Positions 30,284-38,810 are shown, counted from the stretch's first letter. The stretch is 64,000 nucleotides of DNA from DATHTC01 sp963746805 (GCA_963746805.1 CAVVCQ010000001.1:1240001-1304000); one strand, 5' to 3'. Notes: generated by a model not told the origin, from the letters alone. Translations and numbers: made by a program.

Positions 30284-32098
30284 CTACGGCATCAGCGCCT
30301 CGAGCGGCAGCTGGAGCGCCGGGTCGGCTGCGAGCTCGGCCTCGGCCTCGGGCGTGAGCGCAGGCGTCCCGCCCGGCGCTTCGCCTTCGGCGTTGTCCTC
30401 CTTCGACGCTTCCGACCAGGCCGCCTCGGACCAGGACGCTTCCGACCAGGCCGCCTCGTTCCAGGCCGCCTCGCTCCAGGCGGCCTCCGACCACGCCGCG
30501 TCGGCCGCGCCGTTCTCCGACCAGGCAGCCTCCGACCAGGCGGCCTCGTTCCAGGCGGCCTCGCTCCAGGCGGCCTCCGACCACGCGGCCGCGTTGAAGA
30601 CCGGCAGGCTCCCGCCCGACGGATCGGTGACGAGGAAGCGGTTGAGGGCCGCGTTCGGGTTGGGGACGCTCCGCAGCGACACGGCACGGACGGCGTTGAC
30701 CTCGCCGCGACCCTGCTGGAGCACCGAGCCTTCGGACAGGCGCCGCGCGCTCGTCATGATCGCGCCCTTCACCTGGTCCGGCGTGTATTCGGGATGGCGC
30801 GCGAGCACATGCGCCGCGATCCCGGCCACGACCGGGGCCGCGAAGGACGTCCCGGACAGCCGCATGTACCCGGGCGCCGTCACCTTGTCCGGCCGCTCGC
30901 CCACCAGCGTCGAGCCCATCGGCACGGGGCCGACCATGTACCGGCCCGGTGCCACGACCTCCGGCTTCGCGAAGCCCTCGAGCGTGTAGCCGTAGGCCGA
31001 CCAGAACGCGACGCTGTCGTCGCGCAGGCTCGGCCGCTCGCCGAGGTCGAGCGCGCCGACGGTGAGCACGAACGGGTCGTTGCCCGGCGCGTGCACGACG
31101 CCGCTCGGGCCGTTCTCCGTGCCGTAGTTGCCGGCGGCGGCCACGACCGTGACGCCGCTGAACCACAGCTTCTGCACGGCCCGGTTGAGCGGGTGGTAGC
31201 GGATGCTGAGGATCGACGCCGCGTGCAGCGACAGGTTCGCGACACGGATGTTGTGCTGGGCCTTGTTCCTGAGGATCCACTCGCAGGCGGCGATGACGTC
31301 GCTCGTGTACGCCATGCCGTTCTCGTCCATCACGTCGAGGTCGACGAGCGGCGCGGTCGGGGCGGCGCCGGCATAGCCCGGGGCCTCGCCCGCGGCGATG
31401 CCCGCGACGAACGTGCCGTGGCCGCGCGAGTCGCGTCCGCTGCCGCTGCTCGCGGGGCCGAACGTCTGCCGCGCGATCACGCGGTTCCCGAACGACGCGT
31501 TGTCCGTCTCGATCCCGGAGTCGACGATGGCGATCGCCGGCATGGCGGGCCCGGACGTCGGCCCCGCGGGCCACAGCTTCGTGAGTCCGTTCGAGGCCGG
31601 CCAGAGCTGGGACGACGAGTAGCCCGTGGTCTGCACCGGCGTGTCGAGGGTGACGATGAGCCCGGGGACGTCGCGCAGCATCTCGACCTTGTTCGCGGGG
31701 ATCTCCGCGGTGACCATGCCGAGCTGCGCGAACTCCTTCTTGACCGAGCCGAGAGCGTTGAGCGCCTTCTTCGGAAGCTCGGCGCCGGGCTCGGCCTGGA
31801 TCACGACGTCGAGCTTCTTGCCCTTCGCCTTGCCCGCGGCCTGGAGAACGCCGGGCGCGACGTACGAGGGCTTGTGGTCGCCCGCGCCCGCGGACAGCGG
31901 CAGCGCCAGCGCGAGGGCGGCAGCCGCGACGACGCCGAGTCCGCGTCGTCCCAGCGCCGGTCCCCTCGACCCGTGCTCGCCCCCTCGGTTCCCCGTCCCC
32001 CACAGCGCCGACGTGCGGTGCTCGCCGCCGCGGTTCCCGGTTCCCCAGAGCGCGCTCGAGCGGCTCCCGTCCGCCGTCACCCCGATCGTGCGTCCCAT
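30284..32098 (-). CDS. S8 subtilisin-like protease with tryptophan-rich pentapeptide repeats
   Basis: Predicted exported serine protease of 604 aa. The triad is D193 in AIVDSGIE, H227 in RGHGTFVAG and S418 in LSGTSFAAP, with Asn324 in AAGNYG. A hydrophobic segment at about 52-72 (LGVVAAAALALALPLSAGAG) looks like the signal peptide. Unusually, 48 residues precede it and contain two copies of SALWGTGNRGGEH (15-27 and 30-42). After the catalytic domain, residues 504-563 hold eleven in-phase AAWSE-type pentads, ending in an acidic tail. ATG 32098 has a ribosome site (AAGGGGGCAAGG), which supports the long N-terminus. The protein is likely released outside or surface-bound; the role of the repeats is unknown. 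Confidence 0.85.
   Translation of the reverse strand: MGRTIGVTADGSRSSALWGTGNRGGEHRTSALWGTGNRGGEHGSRGPALGRRGLGVVAAAALALALPLSAGAGDHKPSYVAPGVLQAAGKAKGKKLDVVIQAEPGAELPKKALNALGSVKKEFAQLGMVTAEIPANKVEMLRDVPGLIVTLDTPVQTTGYSSSQLWPASNGLTKLWPAGPTSGPAMPAIAIVDSGIETDNASFGNRVIARQTFGPASSGSGRDSRGHGTFVAGIAAGEAPGYAGAAPTAPLVDLDVMDENGMAYTSDVIAACEWILRNKAQHNIRVANLSLHAASILSIRYHPLNRAVQKLWFSGVTVVAAAGNYGTENGPSGVVHAPGNDPFVLTVGALDLGERPSLRDDSVAFWSAYGYTLEGFAKPEVVAPGRYMVGPVPMGSTLVGERPDKVTAPGYMRLSGTSFAAPVVAGIAAHVLARHPEYTPDQVKGAIMTSARRLSEGSVLQQGRGEVNAVRAVSLRSVPNPNAALNRFLVTDPSGGSLPVFNAAAWSEAAWSEAAWNEAAWSEAAWSENGAADAAWSEAAWSEAAWNEAAWSEASWSEAAWSEASKEDNAEGEAPGGTPALTPEAEAELAADPALQLPLEALMP
30404..30592 (-). repeat. 15-bp tandem repeats encoding AAWSE pentads
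   Basis: About twelve 15-bp units in phase with the subtilase frame. They encode A-(A/S)-W-(S/N)-E eleven times, interrupted once by NGAAD. The order of Ser and Asn variants is nearly the same in the two halves (S, S, N, S, S then S, S, N, S, S), so a five-unit block seems to have been duplicated. Confidence 0.85.
31973..32056 (-). repeat. Duplicated SALWGTGNRGGEH coding segment
   Basis: Two imperfect direct repeats of about 45 bp near the 5' end of the subtilase gene, each encoding SALWGTGNRGGEH. They lie upstream of the hydrophobic signal-like segment, an unexpected place for a conserved motif in an exported protein. Confidence 0.8.
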
Positions 32099-32534
32099 CA
32101 ACCCTTGCCCCCTTCCGCGCCCCGTTCGCGGCGCCGCAGTCAACGGCCAGAGTCTGGAGCGGGATCGCAGGCCGGCCCTCCCCCCGACGGGGGAGTCGCG
32201 GAGCTGCGCCACAAGTTCCCTCGGACGAGGGATCGCCTCGACGGCTCGCCTCACAGGAGCACCCGAAGTGGGCGCGCGGGCGTTTGCCGCCGCATCGGCG
32301 CCGCAGCCCGCCGGTCTGACCGCCGTCGACCCCGAAGGGGACGGATCGGCGCCCGCAGGCTACGACCTCGTCCGAGCATGGTCAAGCTGGGACGCTCCAC
32401 GGCACGCGCGCGGGATATCTGCGACCATCGCGCACAGCAAGCTGGGCCGCCCCTCCCTAGGGCTGCCGTGGCAGCGTGTCCGGTGCTCCTCCCAGAGAAG
32501 CCGGCCGCCGGCCCGGCTTGCCTTCCAGCACGCC
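32099..32534. other. Intergenic region between divergent subtilase and glycosyltransferase genes
   Basis: 436 bases with no credible gene. It must hold the promoters of both divergent genes. Short dyads are visible (CTCCCCCCGACGGGGGAG near 32180 and CCCTCGGACGAGGG near 32219), which could be regulator sites or hairpins in the subtilase leader. Confidence 0.5.
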
Positions 32535-34583
32535 GTGCCGAGATCGCGCGCTCTTCCCTTCGGTCAGCTCGCCGTCGCAGCGCTCGTGGCGGCCGTCGCC
32601 GTGCTCGTCGTGATCCTGGCGCGCGACGAACTCGCAGACCGGATTCGGCGCCTCTTCCTGCGGTTCGGCCCCGAGGACGTCCTCGAGCTCGTCGTGTGGC
32701 TGGTCGTCGTCGGGCTCGTTCTCCGGCTCGCGCTGCGGTACGAGCGGGTCGCAACGCTTCGGGCGCGAGCAGGACGGCCCTTCCGCGCGCTCGCGGGCGT
32801 TCCGACGGCGATCGTGCTCACCGGCGTGATCGCGGTCGCAGCGGGCTTCCGGATCGCGCTCGCCGGCGCCAACAGCATTCCGCGCTTCCTCCCGGACGAG
32901 CTGCTCCATGCGGACCTCGCGAAGGGCTTCGCCCTGCACGGGCAGCCGCTCGTGCGAGGCGAGTTCGAGCTCGGCCGGACGGTCTTCTTCCCGCTGTTTG
33001 CCAGCCCCGCCTACCGGTTCGCCCCGGACGGCGCCGCTGCCTTCGAGGCCGTGCAGTGGATGAACGCGATCGCGATGGCGCTCGCGGCCGTGCCCGCCTA
33101 CTTCGTCGCCCGCCGCATCGTCTCGCGCGGCTGGAGCCTCGTCGTCGCTGCCTTCGTCGCCGTCGCCCCGTGGACCGCCTACTCCGCCCTCATGCTGACG
33201 GAGCCGCTCTTCTACCTGGCCTTCACGACCTTCGCCCTCGTCGTCGTGTGGATGCTCGAGCGACCGACGTGGTCACGGCAGCTCGTCATGCTCGCCGGGC
33301 TCGGCGTCCTCGTGGGCGTGCGCTCGCAGGCACTGGCGCTGACGGTGAGCGTCGTCGGGGCAATCCTCCTCAGCGGCGCCGTCGAGCGGCGGCTGCGGCA
33401 GACGCTCGTCGTCTACCGGCCCACCCTGATCGTCCTCGGGGTCGCGCTACTGGTGGGAGCCATCCTTGCCTTCTCGGGCCTGCCGTTCCCCACCAGCGAC
33501 TACACGGCGATCTGGGCGGAGCGGTTCGGCGTGATCGACCTCGGCAAGTGGGCGGTCTGGAACCTCGCCGTCTACGGGCTCGCGCTCGGCGTGATCCCGC
33601 TGCTCGCCTTCCCGCTCTCGCTCAGTCGCCTCCTGCGTCGCGGCGCGTCCGAGGCCGAGCGCGCGGTCGGCGTCACGTCGGTGTCGCTCTTCGCCGGCGT
33701 GCTGCTCTCCGTGGCCGTGCTCTCCGCGAGCCCCCAGGGCCACGGGATCCTCCACGACCGCACGCTCTTCTACGTCACGCCGCTGGTTCTCACCTGCTTC
33801 GCGCACTGGCTGACGAGCGGGCAGCCACGGCCGCTGTTCGCCACCGCCGTCGTGGTCGCGGTCGCGGTCGGGATGGCGGCGACGGTCCCGGAGCGGGTGC
33901 TGCTCGAGACCAACAACGTCGAGGGCCTCGTGCCATCGGTCGTCCAGGGGCTCAAGGAGCAGGAACCGGGGGTCGCGGCCCAGCTCTGGGTCGTCGGCCT
34001 CACGGCGCTCGGCTGCGGAGCGCTCGTCGTCCTGCGCCGATCCCTCTTCCCGCTGCTGGGGATGGCGCTGGCCTTCGCGGTCGTCGCGGCCGCGAACGAC
34101 TACACCGGTCCGCTCGACGCGGAGCAGACGCGTGCGCTCGGCTGGGTCGATCGCGAGCTGCCCCGTGGCGCCGAGGCGACTCTCGTCCACATGGGCTTCA
34201 CGCGTCCCGACCAGCCGTGCCGCGAGCTGGCCGACTACGAGCAGCAGGGCCTCGTCCTCTGGACGGAGTTCTTCAACAGGGACGTCGGTCGGGTCGTACA
34301 CGTCTCCGAGCAGGTCAAGCGCGACCTGATCGAGTCGCCGCGGGTCACGGTCGGGCAAGGCGGCGTCATGCTCGAGGAGGGACGGCCGTTCGCTCCGCCC
34401 TATGCGGTGCTCGACTCCCGGCAGCCGATCGTGGGCGACCGGCTCGCACGCTTCGACCTGCAACGCGTCGCCCCGGTCTTCCCGGACGGCGCCTCGCTGA
34501 CCCTGTGGAAGGTCGACCCGCCGCTCCGGCTCCTCGCCCACGCGCAGCCACTGCCGCCGCGCGCCAACGGCGCGGAGTGCTGA
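32535..34583 (+). CDS. Large GT39/PMT-like membrane glycosyltransferase
   Basis: Polytopic membrane protein of about 682 aa with two N-terminal helices (FGQLAVAALVAAVAVLVVILA; LELVVWLVVVGLVLRLAL), then a helix and the acidic loop RFLPDELLHADLAKGFALHGQPL, comparable to the DE motif of GT-C enzymes. Nine or so helices follow. A C-terminal soluble part from about 535 (ALGWVDRELPRGAEATLVHMGF) is rich in strands. It probably transfers a sugar from a polyprenyl carrier on the outer face. GTG 32535 is the last start before helix 1; the frame is open much further upstream but is not membrane-like. Sits divergent from the tryptophan-repeat protease. Confidence 0.75.
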   Translation: MPRSRALPFGQLAVAALVAAVAVLVVILARDELADRIRRLFLRFGPEDVLELVVWLVVVGLVLRLALRYERVATLRARAGRPFRALAGVPTAIVLTGVIAVAAGFRIALAGANSIPRFLPDELLHADLAKGFALHGQPLVRGEFELGRTVFFPLFASPAYRFAPDGAAAFEAVQWMNAIAMALAAVPAYFVARRIVSRGWSLVVAAFVAVAPWTAYSALMLTEPLFYLAFTTFALVVVWMLERPTWSRQLVMLAGLGVLVGVRSQALALTVSVVGAILLSGAVERRLRQTLVVYRPTLIVLGVALLVGAILAFSGLPFPTSDYTAIWAERFGVIDLGKWAVWNLAVYGLALGVIPLLAFPLSLSRLLRRGASEAERAVGVTSVSLFAGVLLSVAVLSASPQGHGILHDRTLFYVTPLVLTCFAHWLTSGQPRPLFATAVVVAVAVGMAATVPERVLLETNNVEGLVPSVVQGLKEQEPGVAAQLWVVGLTALGCGALVVLRRSLFPLLGMALAFAVVAAANDYTGPLDAEQTRALGWVDRELPRGAEATLVHMGFTRPDQPCRELADYEQQGLVLWTEFFNRDVGRVVHVSEQVKRDLIESPRVTVGQGGVMLEEGRPFAPPYAVLDSRQPIVGDRLARFDLQRVAPVFPDGASLTLWKVDPPLRLLAHAQPLPPRANGAEC

Positions 34584-34718
34584 GGCGCGAACCGGCGCAA
34601 ATGCGTCATTCGACGGCGGCGTCCCGCGAATACCGTCGCCTCGGGCGAGAAAGCTCCTGAACGTGCGCCTCGCCCCCGGTGCCCGATTCGCCACCCCCAC
34701 GGCACTGGTAGCTGAACG

Positions 34719-34752
34719 AGAAGCCCTCGGTGCCCACGCATCGGGGGCTTCT
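34719..34752. terminator. Bidirectional hairpin terminator
   Basis: AGAAGCCC (34719-34726) pairs with GGGCTTCT (34745-34752) around an 18-base loop with partial inner pairing. It lies between the plus-strand glycosyltransferase and the convergent arsR gene. Confidence 0.5.
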
Positions 34753-34788
34753 TGCTTCCGTGCGCGCGCGGGGAGGTCGTCGAGGAGG

Positions 34789-35157
34789 TTAGGCGAGGAG
34801 CGCGCGCAGCACCGCGAGCGGTTCCTCGCGCACGCGGAAGTAGGCCCAGCTGCCGCGCTGCTCGCGCTCGACGAGGCCGGCCTGCAGCAGCACCTTCAGG
34901 TGATGACTGACCGTCGGCTGGCTGAGCCCCAGCGGCTCGGTCAAGTGGCAGACACAGGCTTCGCTGCCGGGCTGGGCCTGGATCAGGCTGAGCAGCCGCA
35001 GCCTGGCGGGATCGGCGACGACCTTGAGCGCGGCGGCAAGCTGCTCGGCCTCGTGCGGCTCCAGGGCTTCCTGGAGGAGCGGCGGGCAGGACGCGGCGAT
35101 CGTCGCAATCGTGTGCACGAGCGGATATTGACAGAGATCGATGACATTGGGCATCAT
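34789..35157 (-). CDS. arsR: ArsR-family metalloregulator, arsenite-sensor type
   Basis: A 122-aa winged-helix repressor. The recognition helix region is LGLSQPTVSHHLKVLLQAGLVEREQRG, followed by a beta-wing (SWAYFRV). The metal-sensing motif is EACVCHL, matching the CVC pair at helix 3 of As(III)/Sb(III)-responsive ArsR proteins. Extra cysteines occur at residues 9 and 24. Divergent from arsC with 44 bases between them, it should repress both until arsenite binds. Two consecutive ATG codons (35157, 35154) make the exact start ambiguous. Confidence 0.9.
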   Translation of the reverse strand: MMPNVIDLCQYPLVHTIATIAASCPPLLQEALEPHEAEQLAAALKVVADPARLRLLSLIQAQPGSEACVCHLTEPLGLSQPTVSHHLKVLLQAGLVEREQRGSWAYFRVREEPLAVLRALLA

Positions 35158-35178
35158 CGCGACTGGAGGTCATCGATC
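35136..35178. promoter_or_regulatory. Inverted repeat at the arsR/arsC divergent start region
   Basis: GATCGATGAC (35136-35145) and its exact complement GTCATCGATC (35169-35178) form a 10-bp dyad with 23 bases between the arms. It spans the arsR start codon and part of the arsC promoter region, a plausible ArsR operator arrangement. The left arm is within the arsR coding start. Confidence 0.5.
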
Positions 35179-35201
35179 GCCGTCGATACCGAAGGGGGCG
35201 C

Positions 35202-35636
35202 GTGACAGACGTGCCCGAGGTCCTGTTCGTCTGCGTCCACAACGCGGGCCGCAGCCAGATGGCCGCCGGGCTGCTCAAGCTGCGCTCGCAGGGGCGGATC
35301 AACGTGCGCTCGGCCGGCTCCACCCCTGCCAGCGAGATCAACCCGAACGCCGTCGCCTCGCTCGAGGAGCTGGGGATCGACCTGGCCGAGGAGTTCCCCA
35401 AGCCGCTGACCGACGAGGTCGTGCGCGCCGCCGACGTCGTGATCACGATGGGCTGCGGCGATGCCTGCCCGATCTATCCGGGCAAGCGCTACGAGGACTG
35501 GGAGCTCGACGACCCCGCCGGCCAGGACCTCGACACCGTTCGCCGGATCCGCGACGAGCTCGACCAGCGCGTCCAGACGCTGATGGCCGAACTGCTCCCC
35601 GACTCGGACGCGAGCAGGTCGACGAGACAGGCTTGA
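35202..35636 (+). CDS. arsC: Arsenate reductase, low-molecular-weight phosphatase type
   Basis: A 144-aa cytoplasmic enzyme that reduces arsenate to arsenite. The P-loop CVHNAGRS is at residues 10-17 with nucleophile Cys10, the redox cysteines are in MGCGDACP (near 81-86), and the general-acid Asp region is WELDDPAGQD. This is the thioredoxin- or mycothiol-linked ArsC class. GTG 35202 is the first start. Its TGA overlaps a TTG that opens the aquaporin remnant. Confidence 0.92.
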   Translation: MTDVPEVLFVCVHNAGRSQMAAGLLKLRSQGRINVRSAGSTPASEINPNAVASLEELGIDLAEEFPKPLTDEVVRAADVVITMGCGDACPIYPGKRYEDWELDDPAGQDLDTVRRIRDELDQRVQTLMAELLPDSDASRSTRQA

Positions 35637-35981
35637 TCCTCAGCACGGCCCTGTGCGGAGCCTCGCCCGCCGAGTTCATCGGCACCTTCGCGCTCGTCTT
35701 CGCCGGCTGCGGCCGCGCTCGGCGCCCTCGCCTACCAGCTCCTCCGCGGCGAGTGCCACACCCACAAGCCCTGGGTGCACCGCTACGGCGGTGTGCTCTT
35801 CGTCAACTGCGGGTCGGTCGGAACGCCCAAGGACGGTGACCCACGCGTCGGCTTCGCCGGGCTCACGGCCGTCGCCGACGGCGTCGCGGTCTCGATCGAG
35901 CGAGCCGAGTACGACGCGACTGCGGTTGCGCGCGAGATGCGTACTGTCGGGCTCCCCGACGAGCTCGTCGCCGCCGCATAG
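35633..35981 (+). pseudogene. Fused remnants of an ars-type aquaporin and a metallophosphoesterase
   Basis: Three fragments are joined. From TTG 35633 the frame encodes SPAEFIGTFALVFAGCG, the first helix of a MIP/aquaglyceroporin. At about 35712, one base out of frame, come ALGALAYQLLRGE, which looks like the last helix and tail of the same family. At 35754 the reading continues as CHTHKPWVHRYGG and LFVNCGSVGTPKDGDP, the C-terminal part of a YfcE-like metallophosphoesterase, ending at 35981. So the aquaporin has lost its middle and the phosphoesterase its N-terminal two thirds. Both families are common partners in actinobacterial arsenic operons. Arsenite export by this locus is therefore probably lost. 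Confidence 0.7.
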
Positions 35982-36659
35982 CGGCCTTGTCCGCGCGTGT
36001 TGCGATCCCGGGCGCTGGTCACGGGGGCCCAGGTAGGAGACACGCCGCGCGAAGCGAATGACATCGCGCGCTCCCTCTCCGGAGAACCCGTCGGACGCTC
36101 GGCCGCAAGCAATGGCGGGTTCCCCAGAGAGGGGCCTCGACAGAGACTCTTGCTCCGGCGGATGCGCGCGAGATTGACTTGATCGTGTCACGCACCACCC
36201 GGGCGGCGGTCCCTACCGTGGGCCTGCGAGCCCGGTGCCTGAGCCGGCATCCCCCGGCAAGACGGCGCACCCCTGCGGCGGGCGGGGGCCCGCCTGGGCT
36301 CGCTGCTGCTGCGCGGGAGGCTCAGCTCCACGGGGGTCTTCCGCGCAGCTTTTCTGCGACCGGACCGCCTGCCCCGACGCCATGGGAGCTCGCCGGCGCG
36401 ACCCGCACCCGGCCAGTGTCTCGATGTCCACACATTCATCGCGATGGTGCTGGCACGAGGAGTACCGTCGCTGAATCGGCGGACGGGCGAGGCCCGATGT
36501 CGCGCACCCCACGTGCGTAACGTCTCGAGGAATGTGCCTTCGGCCGCGAAAACACAACGCCTCGCCCGTCCGCGTCGTTGTGACTCTCGCACGTATTGCC
36601 GCCGACGACTAGGTGCCGTGTTGTCGAAGGGGAGACGCGAGCTCCGCCAATCTGGTCAG
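35982..36659. other. Long intergenic region without a credible gene
   Basis: 678 bases after the decayed ars locus. All frames are short or arginine/proline-rich and lack the codon pattern of neighbours. GC-rich dyads (GGCGGGGGCCCGCC near 36280) occur. It may be further decayed DNA; I see no RNA gene or repeat in it. Confidence 0.5.
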
Positions 36660-37109
36660 ATGCCCGAGATGGCCGCCAGGGTCGAACTCCGTGAGATCAC
36701 ACGAGACTCACTGCGGGCGGTGCTCGATCTCGCGGTCGAGCCGGAGCAGGAGCCGTACGTCGCCACGAACGCACGCTCGATCGCCGAGGCTCATTTCGAG
36801 CCGCGGGCGTGGTTTCGCGCCGTCCATGCCGATGACGATCCCGTCGGGTTCGTCATGGCGTTCCGCGACCCGCCGAAGGAGTTCTGGGTATGGCGCTTCA
36901 TGATCGACGCCGGTCACCAGGGAAAAGGGTACGGCCGCCACGCGCTCGAACTGCTCGTCGAAGAAGCACGGCAGGACGGCGTCAAGGAGGTGAAGCTCAG
37001 CTACCACCCCGGCGAGCACTCCCCGCAGCCGTTCTATGCACGCTTCGGCTTCGTCGACACCGGCGAAGTCGAAGATGGGGAGATCGTCATGCGGCTCACC
37101 CTCGTATAG
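36660..37109 (+). CDS. GNAT N-acetyltransferase
   Basis: A 149-aa cytoplasmic acetyltransferase using acetyl-CoA. The opening ARVELREITRDSLRAVLDLAVEPEQEPYVA resembles the spermidine/diamine acetyltransferase group (BltD-like). Motif A, the CoA pyrophosphate loop, is DAGHQGKGYGRHALELL, and motif B ends in FYARFGFVDTGEVEDGEIVMRL. ATG 36660 was chosen; a second ATG at 36669 is equally possible. The natural substrate is unknown, with polyamines or amino-sugars being typical for the group. Confidence 0.83.
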   Translation: MPEMAARVELREITRDSLRAVLDLAVEPEQEPYVATNARSIAEAHFEPRAWFRAVHADDDPVGFVMAFRDPPKEFWVWRFMIDAGHQGKGYGRHALELLVEEARQDGVKEVKLSYHPGEHSPQPFYARFGFVDTGEVEDGEIVMRLTLV

Positions 37110-37180
37110 CACTCGGCCAAGAACTGCGGTATCGACGTTGCAGCGGGAGAGCCCGTTGCTCTGTGCCATAGTCTCCGGCC

Positions 37181-37468
37181 ATGTGTTGCCTGGCGCTGAC
37201 GGCGGGGCTGATCGGGCCTCGTCTCGCCGTTGTCCTCTGGTGGATTTTCGGTGACCGCGTCGAACTCGCATTCGACTCCTGGATCTGGCCGCTGCTTGGC
37301 CTTCTCCTCCTACCGTGGACGACGCTCGCCTACCTGCTCGTCTGGTCGCCGGTCGTCGGCGTCGACGGGGGTGAGTGGATCGTCGTCGCCATCGGGTTCG
37401 CGGGCGACCTGCTGACCTATTCGGGCCGTGCCACGGCCTCCCGCTACCAGGCGTCACGCGGCTCCTAA
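37181..37468 (+). CDS. Small conserved membrane protein
   Basis: A 95-aa protein with three hydrophobic segments: CLALTAGLIGPRLAVVLWWIFG, WIWPLLGLLLLPWTTLAYLLVW and WIVVAIGFAGDLLTY. The layout, with the tryptophan-rich PWTTLAYLLVWSP core, is one I have seen as a conserved actinobacterial hypothetical. No function is known. ATG 37181 follows 72 bases after the acetyltransferase gene on the same strand. Confidence 0.7.
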   Translation: MCCLALTAGLIGPRLAVVLWWIFGDRVELAFDSWIWPLLGLLLLPWTTLAYLLVWSPVVGVDGGEWIVVAIGFAGDLLTYSGRATASRYQASRGS

Positions 37469-37952
37469 GCGTCGAACGCGGAACGCTTTGACGAAGCCCG
37501 ATGGGGTAGGCCTCCGTCAACCAGGGACGTCGCGCCACCAAGCGGGCCACAGCTGCACCGACCGTCGACCCCGCCTCTCAAAGGAAGACCCCGCTCGAGC
37601 GGGGCTTCTAAGAGGAGGGAGTCCTCCAATTTCGCTTGATCTGGCGCAACGTGTGGCGACCAGACCGGTCCTCCGTTCACGTTGTTCAGCGGTTTTCTGA
37701 GCGCCTTGCCGCCTTGATCGCTCGCATCTCGGCAGCGGCACGACGCAACAGCAGGTTCCTGTCGCGGCACCCTGATCGCTTCCGGAGACGCGCGCACGAG
37801 CGCAAGCGGCAGAGCGGCCGCTTGAGTGCGCACGCCGGGCTGTCGTAGAGTCAGCGACCCCAACGGGAAGAAGGAGCCTCTGCTGCGGCACGTCCTCCGG
37901 GCTTGTCCTTCAGAGCCGCCGGCCACCGCTTCCGCGAACTCCAGGAGGTGTC
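37469..37952. other. Intergenic region with a perfect hairpin
   Basis: 484 bases with no gene I can support. CCCCGCTCGAGCGGGG (37589-37604), preceded by AAGA and followed by CTTCT, is a terminator-like palindrome and probably ends the transcript of the small membrane protein. The 3' part must contain the promoter of the collagen-like gene. Confidence 0.55.
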
Positions 37953-38555
37953 ATGCAACGCAGGAAGCGGATCCTCGCCCTGACCGGTCTCGGGTTTGCG
38001 CTCGTGCTCGCCGCGGTCGGCGTCGGCTACGCGGCCATTCCGAGCGCGGGCGGCGTCATCAACGGCTGCTACGACAAGGGGACGGGCGCGCTGCGCGTGA
38101 TCGACGAGGGGGTGGCCTGCAAATCGAAGGAGACGGCGCTGTCCTGGAACCAGCAGGGCCAGCCCGGCCAGCCCGGCCAGCCCGGCGCTCCCGGCCAGCC
38201 CGGCCAGCCCGGCGCTCCCGGCCCGGCGGGTGCGCTGGGGTACGAGACCATCAGCGCGTCGACGCAGCTTGCCGGCGGCCAGTGGGTCTACGGCACGTTC
38301 TTCTGTCCGTCCGGCAAGAAGGTGACGGGCGGAGGCTTCACGACCGCCGGGACCAACCTCTTCGTCAGGCTGGTCGGATCCGGCCCGACCGCGGACAGCA
38401 CCGGGTGGACGGCCGCGATGTACAGCGAACCCGGCAACGAGAACGTGACGGTGACCCTCGCGCTGCACTGCGTCAGCGTGCCCTCGGAGTCGGCGGAGGC
38501 GAGCGCGGCCAGGGCCTCGGCGCCCGAGCAGGGGTTTACGATCGTCGAGAAGTAG
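37953..38555 (+). CDS. Secreted collagen-like (GQP/GAP repeat) protein
   Basis: A 200-aa exported protein with a strong ribosome site (AGGAGGTG). The signal peptide is KRILALTGLGFALVLAAVGVGYAAI. A short domain, VINGCYDKGTGALRVIDEGVACKSKETALSW, with two cysteines leads into nine Gly-X-Y triplets (GQPGQPGQPGAPGQPG and so on, residues 69-95). A C-terminal globular domain has FFCPSGKKVTGGGFTTAG and CVSVP. The triplets should form a short triple helix, so the mature protein is likely a trimer on the cell surface or in the medium. The same layout recurs at 60107. Confidence 0.8.
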   Translation: MQRRKRILALTGLGFALVLAAVGVGYAAIPSAGGVINGCYDKGTGALRVIDEGVACKSKETALSWNQQGQPGQPGQPGAPGQPGQPGAPGPAGALGYETISASTQLAGGQWVYGTFFCPSGKKVTGGGFTTAGTNLFVRLVGSGPTADSTGWTAAMYSEPGNENVTVTLALHCVSVPSESAEASAARASAPEQGFTIVEK

Positions 38556-38755
38556 CGAGGCGCTCGGCCGACGGAGGCGGCGCGTCCGCCTCCGCGCGGC
38601 CGACTGAACGGCGAAGGGCGCGGTCTCCCGCGCCCTTTCGAGCACACGCGACGCGGAAGTGACGGCGTGGGCCGCGCGCGCACGCCCTCGCTTGCGCAAG
38701 CGCTTCGACTGGCGCTCGCTCTGAAGTCCCGATCTCAGCCCAATCGGACGAAAAA

Positions 38756-38774
38756 GGGAGCCGCCTCGGCTCCC
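38756..38774 (-). terminator. Rho-independent terminator, minus strand
   Basis: GGGAGCCG (38756-38763) and CGGCTCCC (38767-38774) form an 8-bp stem with a 3-base loop. On the minus strand the stem is followed directly by five T residues. It lies just beyond the tRNA-Gly fragment and is probably the original terminator of that tRNA before insertion of the island. Confidence 0.65.
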
Positions 38775-38810
38775 TCAGTTTTGATCTTCAGGTGGAGGTC
38801 TCCAGGAGGA

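Noticed and set aside
30404..30592. Possible CRISPR-like array
   Set aside because: The 15-bp repeats have no spacers and stay in the protease reading frame, so they are coding repeats. No other regularly spaced repeats were found in the window.
34640..34720. Possible tRNA or SRP RNA 3' end (CCCGATTCGCCACCCCCA)
   Set aside because: No complementary acceptor stem, D-arm or anticodon arm can be placed upstream; only a terminator-like hairpin remains.
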